A stretch of DNA of 64,000 nucleotides from Okibacterium sp. HSC-33S16 (GCF_024171565.1 NZ_JALJZZ010000001.1:682001-746000), one strand, 5' to 3'. Counted from the first letter of the stretch, positions 35,592 to 44,835 are shown. Numbers and translations are program-made. The notes: a model not told the origin generated them from the sequence alone.

Positions 35592-38138
35592 CTACGCCCG
35601 AGCGTCACGCTCCTGGGCCTTGAGCGCCCGCTCGACACCGGCGAGGTTCTCGACCACGATGCGGCGAAGCGCCGGCGGCTCAGCGTTGTGCTCGAGCCAG
35701 GCAACAGTAGCGTCACGAAGTTCGGCGTTCGCGAGCGGAGCCGGGTAGAGACCAACAGCGAGGTACTCGGCAATCTTGTAGCTGCGCGACGCCCAAATAC
35801 GCTGGAGCATTTCGAAGTAGTCCGGCACGAACGACGCGAGCACGTCCGTGTCCTTCGCGCGCTGGAAACCGATGCCGGTCCACTGCACAATGGCGTTCGG
35901 TGCCGTGTCGATGTCCACAACGGATGCCCACGCGGCACGTTTCGCTTCGAGCGTCGGGATCGCGGCACGAGCGAGTGCAGCAGCCTTGGCGCCGTTGGCC
36001 GTGTTGTCGTCAGCGAGAGCCGCGTCGACGTCCTCGTTGCCGGCAACGCCCGCAACGGTGAGCGCTGTGAGGAGCTCCCAGTCGAGGTCGGTATCGATCT
36101 CGAGTCTGTCGAGGCGAACCTCGCCGGAGCGGAGCCCACGGATCGCCTCGAGGTGCGCATCAGTCGATGCGACAGCCGCGAAGAACTTCACGAACTGGAA
36201 CTGTGCGTCGCTGCCGGCTTCGGCTTCCTGCGCGAGAGTCCAGAGAGCGTCGCCGACCTCGACGAGCACAGCGTCACGAGCTTCGGGGGCCACGTACTGC
36301 GTCGCCGCCAGCACGAGCTGGTTGAGCGTGGTGCGGATGGTGGTGGACTCGGTCTCGGTCGCGATGTTGCCGAGAACGAGACGCACGTAGTCACGCGCCG
36401 GGGTCTCGGCGTCGCGGGTCGCATCCCAGGCGGCAGCCCAGACGAGCGACCGGGCCAGCGGGTCCTTGATCGCTGAGAGCGACTCGGTGGCAACGGCGAG
36501 GGACGCGTCGTCGAGGCGAATCTTCGCGTACGCGAGGTCGTCATCGTTGAGCAGCACGAGGTCGGGGCGCTTGATGCCGACGAGTTCGGCGACGTCGGTG
36601 CGCTCACCGTCGACGTCGAGCTCAACCCGGTGCTCACGAACGAGCGAGCCGCCCGTGAGGTTGTAGAAGCCGATCGCCAGGCGGTGCGGGCGGATCGTGG
36701 GGTACTCGGCTACCGCCGACTGCAGCACGGCAAACGAGGTGATGACACCCGACTCGTCGATCTCGATCTCCGGGCGCAGGGTGTTGACGCCTGCAGTCTC
36801 GAGCCAGAGCTTGCCCCAGTCGGTCAGGTCCCGCCCCGACGCGGTTTCGAGCTCGGTCAGCAGGTCGACGAGTTCGGTGTTGCCGTATTCGTGCTTCTTG
36901 AAGTAGGCGGCGACACCGGCGTAGAACGCGTCGATGCCGACCCAGGCAACAAGCTGCTTGAGCACCGATCCGCCCTTGGCGTAAGTGATGCCGTCGAAGT
37001 TGACCTGCACGTCTTCGAGGTCGTTGATGGTCGCGACGATCGGGTGGGTCGACGGCAGCTGGTCCTGCTTGTATGCCCAGCTCTTCTCCATGGCGTTGAA
37101 CGTGGTCCACGCTCCGGTCCATTCGGTGGCTTCGGCAACCGCGATCGTCGACGCCCACTCGGCGAAGGACTCGTTGAGCCAGAGATCGTTCCACCACTTC
37201 ATGGTGACGAGGTCGCCGAACCACATGTGGGCCAGCTCGTGCAGGATCGTGACGACCCTGCGCTCCTTGATGGCGTCGGTCACCTTGGAGCGGAAGACAT
37301 ACGCCTCCGTGAAGGTCACGGCTCCGGCGTGCTCCATGGCGCCGGCGTTGTACTCCGGCACGAACAGCTGGTCGTACTTGGGGAAGGGATACGGGTAGTC
37401 GAAGTTTTTCTCGAAGTACTCGAAGCCCTGGCGCGTCTTGTCGAAGATGTAGTCGGCGTCAAGATACTCCGAGAGGCTCTTGCGGCTGAAGACTCCGAGC
37501 GGAATCGTGCGCCCATCGCTCGAGGTGAGCTCACTGCGCACCGAAACGTACGGCCCGGCGATAATCGCCGTGATGTAGCTCGACATCCGCTGTGTTGGCT
37601 CGAAGGTCCAGGTCTTCGATCCCTCACCGGCAGCAACGGGCTCCGGGGTGGGGGAGTTCGAGATCACGTCCCAGTGATCGGGCGCCGTCACCGTGAACTG
37701 GAACGTTGCCTTGAGGTCGGGCTGCTCGAACACCGCGTACATCCTGCGGGAGTCAGGCACCTCGAACTGGCTGTACAGGTACACCTCGTTGTCGACAGGG
37801 TCGACGAAACGGTGCAGGCCCTCGCCGGTGTTCATGTAGATCATGTCGGCATCGACGGTGAGTTCGTTCTCCGCCTGCAGGTTGTCAAGGGCAATGCGGA
37901 TGCCGTCACTGACCGCGGCAGGGTCGAGGGCAACACCGTTGAGGGTCACCGAATGCACCGTACGGGTGATGGCGTCAATAAAGGTCGATGCGCCGGGTGT
38001 TGCGCTGAAGCGCACCGTCGTCGTCGATCGGAACGTCTCGGGGCCGGTGGTGAGGTCGAGAGCGATGGAATAGCTCGAGGTCGAAACGAGTGAGGCTCGC
38101 TCCTGTGCTTCGGCGCGGGTGAGGTTTTCTCCGGGCAA
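35592..38138 (-). CDS. pepN: Aminopeptidase N (M1 family)
   Basis: A zinc aminopeptidase of 848 residues for N-terminal residue release from peptides. Zinc ligands are His300, His304 and Glu323 in HELAHMWFGDL...NESFAEW, with Glu301 as catalytic base. The exopeptidase motif normally written GAMEN reads GAMEH here (266-270), with His at the last position. The C-terminal half is the helical ERAP1-like domain. The TTG at 38138 is chosen because AAGGAG lies seven bases upstream and it gives the usual PGENLTR N-terminus; the frame extends to 38174 without a ribosome-binding site. Confidence 0.95.
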   Translation of the reverse strand: MPGENLTRAEAQERASLVSTSSYSIALDLTTGPETFRSTTTVRFSATPGASTFIDAITRTVHSVTLNGVALDPAAVSDGIRIALDNLQAENELTVDADMIYMNTGEGLHRFVDPVDNEVYLYSQFEVPDSRRMYAVFEQPDLKATFQFTVTAPDHWDVISNSPTPEPVAAGEGSKTWTFEPTQRMSSYITAIIAGPYVSVRSELTSSDGRTIPLGVFSRKSLSEYLDADYIFDKTRQGFEYFEKNFDYPYPFPKYDQLFVPEYNAGAMEHAGAVTFTEAYVFRSKVTDAIKERRVVTILHELAHMWFGDLVTMKWWNDLWLNESFAEWASTIAVAEATEWTGAWTTFNAMEKSWAYKQDQLPSTHPIVATINDLEDVQVNFDGITYAKGGSVLKQLVAWVGIDAFYAGVAAYFKKHEYGNTELVDLLTELETASGRDLTDWGKLWLETAGVNTLRPEIEIDESGVITSFAVLQSAVAEYPTIRPHRLAIGFYNLTGGSLVREHRVELDVDGERTDVAELVGIKRPDLVLLNDDDLAYAKIRLDDASLAVATESLSAIKDPLARSLVWAAAWDATRDAETPARDYVRLVLGNIATETESTTIRTTLNQLVLAATQYVAPEARDAVLVEVGDALWTLAQEAEAGSDAQFQFVKFFAAVASTDAHLEAIRGLRSGEVRLDRLEIDTDLDWELLTALTVAGVAGNEDVDAALADDNTANGAKAAALARAAIPTLEAKRAAWASVVDIDTAPNAIVQWTGIGFQRAKDTDVLASFVPDYFEMLQRIWASRSYKIAEYLAVGLYPAPLANAELRDATVAWLEHNAEPPALRRIVVENLAGVERALKAQERDARA

Positions 38139-38261
38139 CGCTGAACTCCTTAGTGCGATGGGACTGTCGAACAAGACGGATTGTGTCCGAGATTCCAGCG
38201 TAGTGCTCGCGTCGTTCCCGCCGATTGGGATCGGAAGGGGAGTCGGCTCCGAAATTCATGG

Positions 38262-38267
38262 TTGGCT
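38262..38267 (+). promoter_or_regulatory. -10-like TTGGCT
   Basis: TTGGCT, six bases, ATG at 38274. A GGAGG motif lies only one base from the ATG, too close to act as a ribosome-binding site, so a leaderless start is more likely. Confidence 0.35.
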
Positions 38268-38273
38268 GGAGGT

Positions 38274-38888
38274 ATGAGCACCGATACCGCGACAGCCGTT
38301 GATTTCTGGTTCGACCCGTCCTGCCCGTGGGCATGGATGACATCACGTTGGGTGGACGAGGTGGCGAACTCTCGCAACCTCGACGTCACCTGGCACATCA
38401 TGAGCCTCGCGGTGCTCAACGAAGACAAGGATGTCTCCGACGACTACAAGGCGTTCTTCCCCCGAGCGCTCCGCTACACCCGCCTCGTTGCTGCCGCGCA
38501 GGAAGAGTTTGGGCAAGCTATCGTCAAGCCGCTCTACGACGCACTCGGCATGCAGATTCACCTCGGCGAGTCCACCGAACCCGATGTCGTGATCCCTCAG
38601 GCCCTCGCCGAGGTCGGCCTGCCACCCGAGTTCGCCGAGCACTCCCTGACCGACAGCTACGACGCCCAGATGCGAGCGAGCCACTTCGACGGCATTGAGC
38701 GTGTGGGCCAGGACGTGGGAACACCGGTCATCGCCGTAAACGGTGTTGCGTTCTTCGGGCCCGTCCTCTCGCCGGCGCCGAAAGGTGAGGACGCCGTTCG
38801 GCTCTGGGACGGCATCGTCGCTGCAGCCGCGTACCCCGGGTTCTTCGAACTCAAGCGCAGCCGCACCGTAGGCCCGATCTTCGACTAG
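38274..38888 (+). CDS. DsbA-like oxidoreductase related to Rv2466c, single active-site Cys
   Basis: A cytosolic thioredoxin-fold protein of 204 residues with a helical insertion. Similarity to the mycobacterial mycothiol-dependent reductase Rv2466c is clear from DFWFDPSCPW at the N-terminus, HIMSLAVLNE, the cis-proline segment GTPVIAVNGVAFFGPVLS and the closing FFELKR. The active site reads CPWA (Cys17 to Ala20) instead of CPWC, so the resolving cysteine is missing and only a monothiol, mycothiol-mixed-disulfide mechanism is possible. It has no signal peptide. It is divergent from pepN. Confidence 0.9.
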   Translation: MSTDTATAVDFWFDPSCPWAWMTSRWVDEVANSRNLDVTWHIMSLAVLNEDKDVSDDYKAFFPRALRYTRLVAAAQEEFGQAIVKPLYDALGMQIHLGESTEPDVVIPQALAEVGLPPEFAEHSLTDSYDAQMRASHFDGIERVGQDVGTPVIAVNGVAFFGPVLSPAPKGEDAVRLWDGIVAAAAYPGFFELKRSRTVGPIFD

Positions 38889-38913
38889 CGTCACCGGGCG
38901 CACGCGGGAACGG

Positions 38914-38919
38914 CAGAAT
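38914..38919 (+). promoter_or_regulatory. -10 element CAGAAT of rpiB
   Basis: CAGAAT, six bases, ATG at 38926. Confidence 0.45.
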
Positions 38920-38925
38920 GGAAGC

Positions 38926-39432
38926 ATGCGCATCCATATCGCCACCGATCACGCCGGCCTCGACTTCAGCACCGAACTCCAGCAGCATCTCCGCGACTCT
39001 GGTCACGAGGTTATCGACCACGGACCGACCGAGTACGACGCCCTCGACGATTACCCGGCCTTCTGCATCAACGCCGCCCTCGCTGTGGTGCGGGACCAGG
39101 CCGCCGGAACCGAAGCCCTCGGTGTGGTGTTCGGAGGATCTGGAAATGGTGAGCAGATCGCCGCGAACAAAGTGCGTGGCATCCGTGCTGCCCTGGTTTG
39201 GAACGACAGCACTGCGAAGCTCGCGCGTGAGCACAACGACGCCAACGTGATCTCCATCGGAGCCCGCCAGCATTCGTTCGACGAGGTCAAGTCGTTCATC
39301 GACGCGTTCATCGCCGAACCGTTCTCGGGCGACGAGCGCCACGCACGCCGGATTGCGCAGCTCGCCGAATACGAGTCAACAGGCACCATCGTCGGCAAGG
39401 GCGTCGACGTCCCGAGCGCAGAGCGAAACTAG
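38926..39432 (+). CDS. rpiB: Ribose-5-phosphate isomerase B
   Basis: Interconverts ribose 5-phosphate and ribulose 5-phosphate in the pentose phosphate pathway. The N-terminal IATDHAG phosphate-binding motif and GGSGNGEQIAANKVRG (about 70-85) are present. Phe stands where E. coli RpiB has its catalytic cysteine, and Glu76 in GNGEQ is the expected base, as in the Mycobacterium tuberculosis enzyme. 168 residues. The downstream glycosylase starts one base after its stop, suggesting co-transcription. Confidence 0.95.
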   Translation: MRIHIATDHAGLDFSTELQQHLRDSGHEVIDHGPTEYDALDDYPAFCINAALAVVRDQAAGTEALGVVFGGSGNGEQIAANKVRGIRAALVWNDSTAKLAREHNDANVISIGARQHSFDEVKSFIDAFIAEPFSGDERHARRIAQLAEYESTGTIVGKGVDVPSAERN

Positions 39433-39433
39433 C

Positions 39434-40429
39434 GTGCCCGAGGGTCACTCCGTTCATCGCATCGCGCGGCAGTTCCGGGCCAACTTCCAGGGCGCTGAAC
39501 TCATCGCGTCGAGCCCGCAGGGCCGGTTTGCCGAGGGCGCAGCGGTGTTGTCCGGGCGAACGCTCGTCGACGTGAAGGCCGTCGGCAAGCAGATGTTCCT
39601 CGACTTCGATGACGAGCTGTGGCTGCGGGTGCACCTCGGGATGTACGGCGCCTGGGACTTTGCGGGCGAGATCACCACCGATGCGACCATCGCGAGCGCT
39701 AACGGCCGGATGGGCCAGACGAACCAGAAGGGCACTGACCTCGCCACGGCCATCCTCGATGACGCCGGCGAGAACTCGCTGCACTCGATCGGCGCACCCC
39801 GCAACACCCGGGTGCGAATGTCTGAGCAGACCAAGGGGCTGGCTGGCGAGGACTGGGACACGTTTCCACCGCCACCCGTCGGCGCCGTTCGCCTGCGGCT
39901 GCTCACCGAGCACGCGGTCGCCGACCTGCGCGGTCCGACTGCCTGCGAGATCCTCGACACGGCCCAGGTGAACGCGGTCATCGCAAAGCTGGGTCCTGAT
40001 CCGCTGCTTGAGGACACCCCGGCGGCCGAAGACCGGTTCACCACCGTGGTGCGCAAGAAGCCAACACCGATCGGGCTTCTGCTGATGGATCAGTCCGTGG
40101 TATCCGGCATCGGCAACGTCTACCGCGCGGAACTGCTGTTTCGGTCACGGATCGATCCGCACACCCCGGGAAAGCTCGTGCCGGAGGAACTGGTTCGCGG
40201 ACTGTGGCGTGATTGGGCGCGCCTGTTGCCGATCGGCGTTGAGACCGGGCAGATGATGACCATGGATGACCTCACCGGCGAGGACTACCGCAAGGCGATG
40301 GCCAGTCGCGACGACCGACACTGGGTGTACAAGCGGGAGGGGCTGCCCTGCCGGGTGTGTGGCACACACATCGCCCTCGAGGTTATGGGTGCCAGAAAGC
40401 TCTACTGGTGCCCCAACTGCCAGCGCTGA
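39434..40429 (+). CDS. Fpg/Nei-family DNA glycosylase
   Basis: A bifunctional DNA glycosylase/AP lyase of 331 residues for oxidised bases. After removal of the initiator, Pro2 is the Schiff-base nucleophile and Glu3 the acid (PEGHSVHRIA), which is the Nei-like rather than Fpg-like N-terminus. A helix-two-turn-helix region includes MDQSVVSGIGNVYRAELLF, and the C-terminal zinc finger is complete (CRVCG ... CPNCQR). The GTG start lies one base after the rpiB stop, while the longer frame from 39353 would overlap rpiB. Most like mycobacterial Nei2-type enzymes. Confidence 0.93.
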   Translation: MPEGHSVHRIARQFRANFQGAELIASSPQGRFAEGAAVLSGRTLVDVKAVGKQMFLDFDDELWLRVHLGMYGAWDFAGEITTDATIASANGRMGQTNQKGTDLATAILDDAGENSLHSIGAPRNTRVRMSEQTKGLAGEDWDTFPPPPVGAVRLRLLTEHAVADLRGPTACEILDTAQVNAVIAKLGPDPLLEDTPAAEDRFTTVVRKKPTPIGLLLMDQSVVSGIGNVYRAELLFRSRIDPHTPGKLVPEELVRGLWRDWARLLPIGVETGQMMTMDDLTGEDYRKAMASRDDRHWVYKREGLPCRVCGTHIALEVMGARKLYWCPNCQR

Positions 40430-40448
40430 CCGAGATCGGGAGCCAGGC

Positions 40449-41966
40449 ATGACGGAGTTTCGGTTGAGTGCGGCGCGGCCTGGCTCGGGCATTCGCACCA
40501 CCCTGAGAAACGCTCGAATCGTCGGGTCAGACGGCACTCCCGTCGACATCGAGATCGAAGACGCCCGCATCAGCACTATCCGTCCGGCACACGTGAGCCC
40601 CGCACAGGGTGAACCCGTTGACCTCGCCGGGCGCTGGGTGCTGCCGGGGCTTTGGGACCACCACGTTCACTTCAGCCAGGTTGCGCTTGCGTCGCGCCGA
40701 CTCGACCTGGCATCGAGCAGCTCAGCGGCGTCTGTTGTCGAACTCGTGCGCGCACACTCGGCTCGATCCTCTGCCGAGCCGGGCGACATCCTCGTCGGTA
40801 CCGGATTCCGGGATGCACTCTGGCCGGATAGCCCCGACCTTGCCGCGTTGGACCGTGCGTCAGAGGGGCGACCCGTCGTCCTGATCGGGGCAGACCTGCA
40901 CTGTGTCTGGCTCAACGGTGCCGCGCTCGAGCGGTTCGGGCACGCCGGCCACCCGACCGGCATGCTGCGTGAGGAAGACGCTTTCGCGGTGAGCAAGGCC
41001 CTCGACACTGATGATGCACTCGTCGACGCCTGGGCACGAGAGGCTGCAGGCGTCGCCGCCGCCCGCGGCGTCGTGGGTATCGGCGACTTCGAGATGGCGT
41101 GGAACCTCGACGCCTGGAAGCGCCGAACCGCTGCGGGGGCAACGTCGCTGCGGGTGCGATTCGGCATCTACCCGGCTGACCTCGACCGTGCGCTGGCCCA
41201 GCGTCTCAGCACCGGGCAGATCGTGCCGCACACCCACGGTCTCGTCGAAGTGGGCGCACTCAAGGTGATTACCGACGGATCCCTCAACACGAGAAGCGCC
41301 TACTGCGACGATGACTATGACGGCCTCACCGGGCGCCCCGACGCACGAGGCGTGCTGACGGTGCCGACAGATGAGCTTGTGTTCCTCATGCGGCGAGCGA
41401 TGACCGGTGGCCTGAGCAGCGCGATCCACGCGATCGGCGACCGAGCCAACACACTGGCGCTCGACGCGTTCGCGGCCACCGGCGCGGCAGGATCGATCGA
41501 ACACGCGCAGTTACTCCGCGACGATGACATTGCGCGGTTCGCCGAACTCGGTGTGATCGCGAGCGTGCAGCCCGAGCACGCGATGGACGACCGTGACGCA
41601 GCCGAGCAGCTCTGGCCGGGGCGCACGCGCCGGGCCTTCCCGTTGCGCAGCCTGCTCGACGCCGGTGCCACCCTCCGCCTCGGCTCTGATGCTCCCGTCG
41701 CGCCACTCGACCCGTGGATTGCCATCTCTGCAGCTGTCGGCCGGTCGAGGGAGAACCGCGCCCCGTGGCATCCGGAACAATCGATCACCGTGTCCGAAGC
41801 GCTCGCTGCCGCCACCCGCACGCCCCACGAGCGCGTTGCGGCGAGACGGCTCGCTGACCTGGCTATCGTCGATGCAGATCCACTGGCATCCACCGCTGAT
41901 CAGCTGAGACGGATGCCTGTGGCCGCCACGGTGTTGAACGGTCGTTTCACACACTCGGTGCTATAA
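40449..41966 (+). CDS. Amidohydrolase, YtcJ-like
   Basis: A metal-dependent hydrolase of 505 residues with the amidohydrolase TIM barrel. An N-terminal beta sandwich precedes DHHVHF (about residues 75-80), which supplies two metal-binding histidines. Later metal or substrate residues appear in ITDGSLNTRSAY, IHAIGDRANTLALDAF, SIEHAQLL and LRLGSDAPVAPLDPW, the pattern of the YtcJ/exoenzyme-regulatory AepA group. The substrate is unknown. ATG 40449 follows GGGAG; the frame back to 40266 overlaps the glycosylase. Confidence 0.88.
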   Translation: MTEFRLSAARPGSGIRTTLRNARIVGSDGTPVDIEIEDARISTIRPAHVSPAQGEPVDLAGRWVLPGLWDHHVHFSQVALASRRLDLASSSSAASVVELVRAHSARSSAEPGDILVGTGFRDALWPDSPDLAALDRASEGRPVVLIGADLHCVWLNGAALERFGHAGHPTGMLREEDAFAVSKALDTDDALVDAWAREAAGVAAARGVVGIGDFEMAWNLDAWKRRTAAGATSLRVRFGIYPADLDRALAQRLSTGQIVPHTHGLVEVGALKVITDGSLNTRSAYCDDDYDGLTGRPDARGVLTVPTDELVFLMRRAMTGGLSSAIHAIGDRANTLALDAFAATGAAGSIEHAQLLRDDDIARFAELGVIASVQPEHAMDDRDAAEQLWPGRTRRAFPLRSLLDAGATLRLGSDAPVAPLDPWIAISAAVGRSRENRAPWHPEQSITVSEALAAATRTPHERVAARRLADLAIVDADPLASTADQLRRMPVAATVLNGRFTHSVL

Positions 41967-41973
41967 CGAAAAA

Positions 41974-42001
41974 CAGAGGGCCGCCCGAAGGCGACCCTCT
42001 G
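41974..42001 (-). terminator. Intrinsic terminator for dps
   Basis: A 12-pair stem with one C-A mismatch and loop CGAA on the plus strand. Read on the minus strand, the stem is followed by TTTTT, so it ends the dps message; on the plus strand it has only an upstream A-run. Confidence 0.8.
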
Positions 42002-42022
42002 CGTGAGAGCGGGGAACGAACG

Positions 42023-42508
42023 CTACTTCGCGACGTGGGCGACGAGGAACCAGCGGTCCTTCTCGAGGCCGCGTGAGATCTCGATAGCGATGTCCTGACT
42101 GGTGAGGTCGATGGCGTCAAGCTCGTTCACGGCCGTCTTCACGGTGGTGAGGGCAGCGTCGATCTGCGCGACGAACTCGGCGATCGTCACCTCGGACTGC
42201 TGGAATCCGGCGGTGAGCTGGGGTGTCGTGGCGTTGGCTGCGACGGTGGACAACCGTGCGTCGACCGGGAGCCCCAGGGCAACGATGCGCTCGGCTGCGC
42301 TGTCTGCCCAATCCTGGGCGTGCGCGACGATGGTGTCGAGGAGTTCGTGCACTCCGACGAAGTTCGCCCCGCGAACGTGCCAATGTGCCTGTTTGCCGTT
42401 GACGACAAGGGCGGTGAGGTCGAGAACGACCGGGCTCAGGAACTGAGCGACGCCGGCCGCGACGTCAGGGCTGACGGAGGTCTGTGAAACGGTGGTGATG
42501 TCTGTCAT
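42023..42508 (-). CDS. dps: Dps-family DNA-protection / iron-storage protein
   Basis: A ferritin-like protein of 161 residues that forms a dodecamer, oxidises Fe(II) with hydrogen peroxide and may coat DNA. The ferroxidase motif is visible as KQAHWHVRGANFVGVHELLDTIV (about 43-65), with the conserved His, Asp and Glu positions between subunits, followed by DWADSAAERI. ATG 42508 is chosen over the ATG at 42523 because AAGGGGAA precedes it at suitable distance. No lysine-rich tail is seen at the N-terminus, so DNA binding is uncertain. Confidence 0.94.
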   Translation of the reverse strand: MTDITTVSQTSVSPDVAAGVAQFLSPVVLDLTALVVNGKQAHWHVRGANFVGVHELLDTIVAHAQDWADSAAERIVALGLPVDARLSTVAANATTPQLTAGFQQSEVTIAEFVAQIDAALTTVKTAVNELDAIDLTSQDIAIEISRGLEKDRWFLVAHVAK

Positions 42509-42758
42509 GGTGTTCCCCTTCACTTGCGCGTTGGTTGAGGTGCGCTCTGGACTGCAACGCTACTCAGCCCCACACATTCCGCAAGCAAGAGAAGGCTGGG
42601 CTTACCTTGTGCCCAGGCGTCCGCTGTTCGGGGGTTTTCCCCCGGAGGCATCTGGGTGGCTCCCGGATACTCCCATGCCGCGTTCACCGGGAAGCTGGAT
42701 GCATGACGATAAACGATACGCAGAGCGGCCCTGCACCAGCGACGGCCGTGATTTCTGA

Positions 42759-42764
42759 CACTCT
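42759..42764 (+). promoter_or_regulatory. Possible -10 CACTCT of the sensor kinase
   Basis: CACTCT, seven bases, ATG at 42772; a weak match but placed like the other leaderless starts. Confidence 0.25.
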
Positions 42765-42771
42765 TGACCAC

Positions 42772-44133
42772 ATGACTGGCGACGAGCGACCCGCAGCGGC
42801 CGAGCCGCGCCCACGCAACGGCTATGCGACGCTGTGGGCCGGGGTTCCGCGAGAGCTCGGCTTCCTCCTCCTCACCCTTCCGATTGCTGTGGTCGGATTC
42901 TCCATCGGCGTGACCCTGTTTTCGGCTGGCGCCTCATTGGTGTTCATCGTGGTGGGCCTCTTCGTGCTCACCGCAGCGCTTTTCGTGGCACGGGCTTTCG
43001 GGACCCTCGAACTCGTCCGGCTTGAAGCGGCGGGAAGAACACCGATTTCTCGCCCAACGTGGAACCCGATCCCCGAGAACGCAGGCTTCTGGCGCCGGAC
43101 GCTCGGTCCGCTGACCCAGGGGCACTACTGGACCTACCTCCTGCACACGGGGTTCGTGAACTTCGTGGTCAGCACGTTCTCCTGGACTCTGACGATCACC
43201 TGGCTGGCCACCGCGCTCGGCGGGGTGACCTACTGGATCTGGGCACCGTTTCTCCCGCAGGACCCCGATCAGCTCTGGCTGGGCGAGGTCGTTTTCGGTT
43301 TCTTCGCACCGAACAGTGAATTGCTTGTCTCTCCCCGGGCTGCCGACATCATTCTCATGATGACCGTCGGAATCGTGTTCCTCGTCACCGTGCCCTTCAT
43401 CACCCGGGGACTCACCCTTCTCCACGACACGATCGCTCGCGGTCTGCTGTCACGCTGGCAGAACGATGACCTCCGCACCGAGGTGGCTGCGCTCGCCGCA
43501 TCGCGTGGCGCTGCCGTGTCGGCCGAAGACCAGTCGGTACGCCGACTCGAACGGGACATTCACGACGGTCCGCAGCAGCGTCTCGTTCGGCTGCAGATGG
43601 ACCTCGCGGCCGCGGAACGTCGGTTGGGCACCGACCCCGAGTCGGCGAAGACGCTGATTGCCGAGGCACGAGGGCAGGCTCAGGCGTCACTCGACGAGTT
43701 GCGCGCCCTCTCACGTGGATTTGCCCCACCGATCCTCGAGGACCGCGGGCTGGTTAGCGCCGTTGAGTCGTTCGCAGCACTGAGCAGCATTCCGATCACC
43801 GTGGCAAGCACCCTCGATGCGGGCACCCGGCTCCCTGCAGAGATCGAGCGAAACGTGTACTTCGTGGTTGCCGAGTTGATTACCAACGCCTCCAAGCACT
43901 CCGGAGCAACGGCGGTGCGCGTCGAGATGTCGACGCCGACCGACGCCGCTGGATCCCGACGCCTTGAGGTCCTTGTCGCAGACAACGGCACCGGGGGAGC
44001 CCGGTTCGATGTCGGCCACGGACTGAGCGGCCTGCGCGATCGCCTCACTGGGTTGCGTGGCTCGCTGACTGTGGACAGTCCCTCCGGATTCGGAACGCGC
44101 GTGACAGCATCCGTCCCGGGAATCGATCGCTGA
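42772..44133 (+). CDS. Two-component sensor histidine kinase, NarL-partner type
   Basis: A membrane kinase of 453 residues. The N-terminal half (about 20-220) is a multi-helix putative-sensor domain with the NGYATLWAGVPRELG entry typical of actinobacteria. The dimerisation/phosphoacceptor box is RRLERDIHDGPQQRL with His264, followed by a HATPase domain with VVAELITNASKHSGA and GHGLSGLRDRL. The ATG at 42772 is preferred over 42703 because the intervening 23 codons use many A/T third positions unlike the gene body. The partner response regulator follows 19 bases later. The stimulus is unknown. Confidence 0.9.
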   Translation: MTGDERPAAAEPRPRNGYATLWAGVPRELGFLLLTLPIAVVGFSIGVTLFSAGASLVFIVVGLFVLTAALFVARAFGTLELVRLEAAGRTPISRPTWNPIPENAGFWRRTLGPLTQGHYWTYLLHTGFVNFVVSTFSWTLTITWLATALGGVTYWIWAPFLPQDPDQLWLGEVVFGFFAPNSELLVSPRAADIILMMTVGIVFLVTVPFITRGLTLLHDTIARGLLSRWQNDDLRTEVAALAASRGAAVSAEDQSVRRLERDIHDGPQQRLVRLQMDLAAAERRLGTDPESAKTLIAEARGQAQASLDELRALSRGFAPPILEDRGLVSAVESFAALSSIPITVASTLDAGTRLPAEIERNVYFVVAELITNASKHSGATAVRVEMSTPTDAAGSRRLEVLVADNGTGGARFDVGHGLSGLRDRLTGLRGSLTVDSPSGFGTRVTASVPGIDR

Positions 44134-44140
44134 TCACCCG

Positions 44141-44146
44141 TATGCT
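44141..44146 (+). promoter_or_regulatory. -10 element TATGCT of the response regulator
   Basis: TATGCT, six bases, GTG at 44153; an extra promoter inside the two-component operon. Confidence 0.4.
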
Positions 44147-44152
44147 TGCTGG

Positions 44153-44815
44153 GTGATCAGCAGCCCCTCGCGCCCCATTCGCGTCGCCCTTGCAGACGAC
44201 TCGGTGTTGCTTCGCGAGGGGCTTGTTCGGCTGTTCGACGAAGCAGGCTTCGAGACGGTGGGGTCGTTCGGCGACGGTGACAGCCTCAGGGCCGCGCTCG
44301 ACTCGCTCGACGTCGACGTTGTTGTCCTTGACGTTCGGATGCCGCCGACATTCCGGGACGAGGGAGTGCGCACCGCAATCGCGATCCGCGCCTCGCGCCC
44401 GACGGTCGGGATCCTGCTCTTGAGCCAATACGTCGAGGCCACCTACGCCGAAGAGCTCCTCGGGGCGTCAGTTGGTGGAGTCGGTTACCTGCTCAAGGAC
44501 CGCGTCGCATCCCTCAACGAACTGCAGGATGCCGTGACCCGCATCGCCGATGGTGGCACCGTTCTCGACCCCGAGGTGGTCCGAGAGCTGCTTACTCACC
44601 GCCGCGACCCGCTGGCGACGCTGACTCCGCGGGAGGCGGACGTACTGCAACTGATGGCGGAGGGACTGAACAACCAGGGCATTGCCCGTCGTCTCGTGAT
44701 CGGACTCGGCGCCGTTGAGAAGAACGTGACGGCGATCTTCGCGAAGCTCGGACTCGATGCGTCAGGTGCGGAGCACCGCAGGGTGCTCGCCGTACTCCGC
44801 TATCTCCGACCGTAG
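44153..44815 (+). CDS. LuxR/NarL-family response regulator
   Basis: A 220-residue regulator. The receiver domain has the acidic pair Asp15-Asp16, the phosphorylation site Asp60 in VVLDVRMPP, Ser/Thr at LLLSQY and Lys in YLLKDR. The C-terminal LuxR helix-turn-helix is LTPREADVLQLMAEGLNNQGIARRLVIGLGAVEKNV (written here in part; about residues 160-195). The kinase just upstream is its expected partner. Its targets may include the convergent membrane-protein gene, but no binding site can be assigned. Confidence 0.94.
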   Translation: MISSPSRPIRVALADDSVLLREGLVRLFDEAGFETVGSFGDGDSLRAALDSLDVDVVVLDVRMPPTFRDEGVRTAIAIRASRPTVGILLLSQYVEATYAEELLGASVGGVGYLLKDRVASLNELQDAVTRIADGGTVLDPEVVRELLTHRRDPLATLTPREADVLQLMAEGLNNQGIARRLVIGLGAVEKNVTAIFAKLGLDASGAEHRRVLAVLRYLRP

Positions 44816-44835
44816 CCTGCCTCGCACCGGCCGGG

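Noticed and set aside
36630-38093. A 487-codon plus-strand frame opposite pepN
   Set aside because: The pepN strand has all catalytic motifs; the opposite frame gives a Val/Glu/Gly-rich product without any motif.
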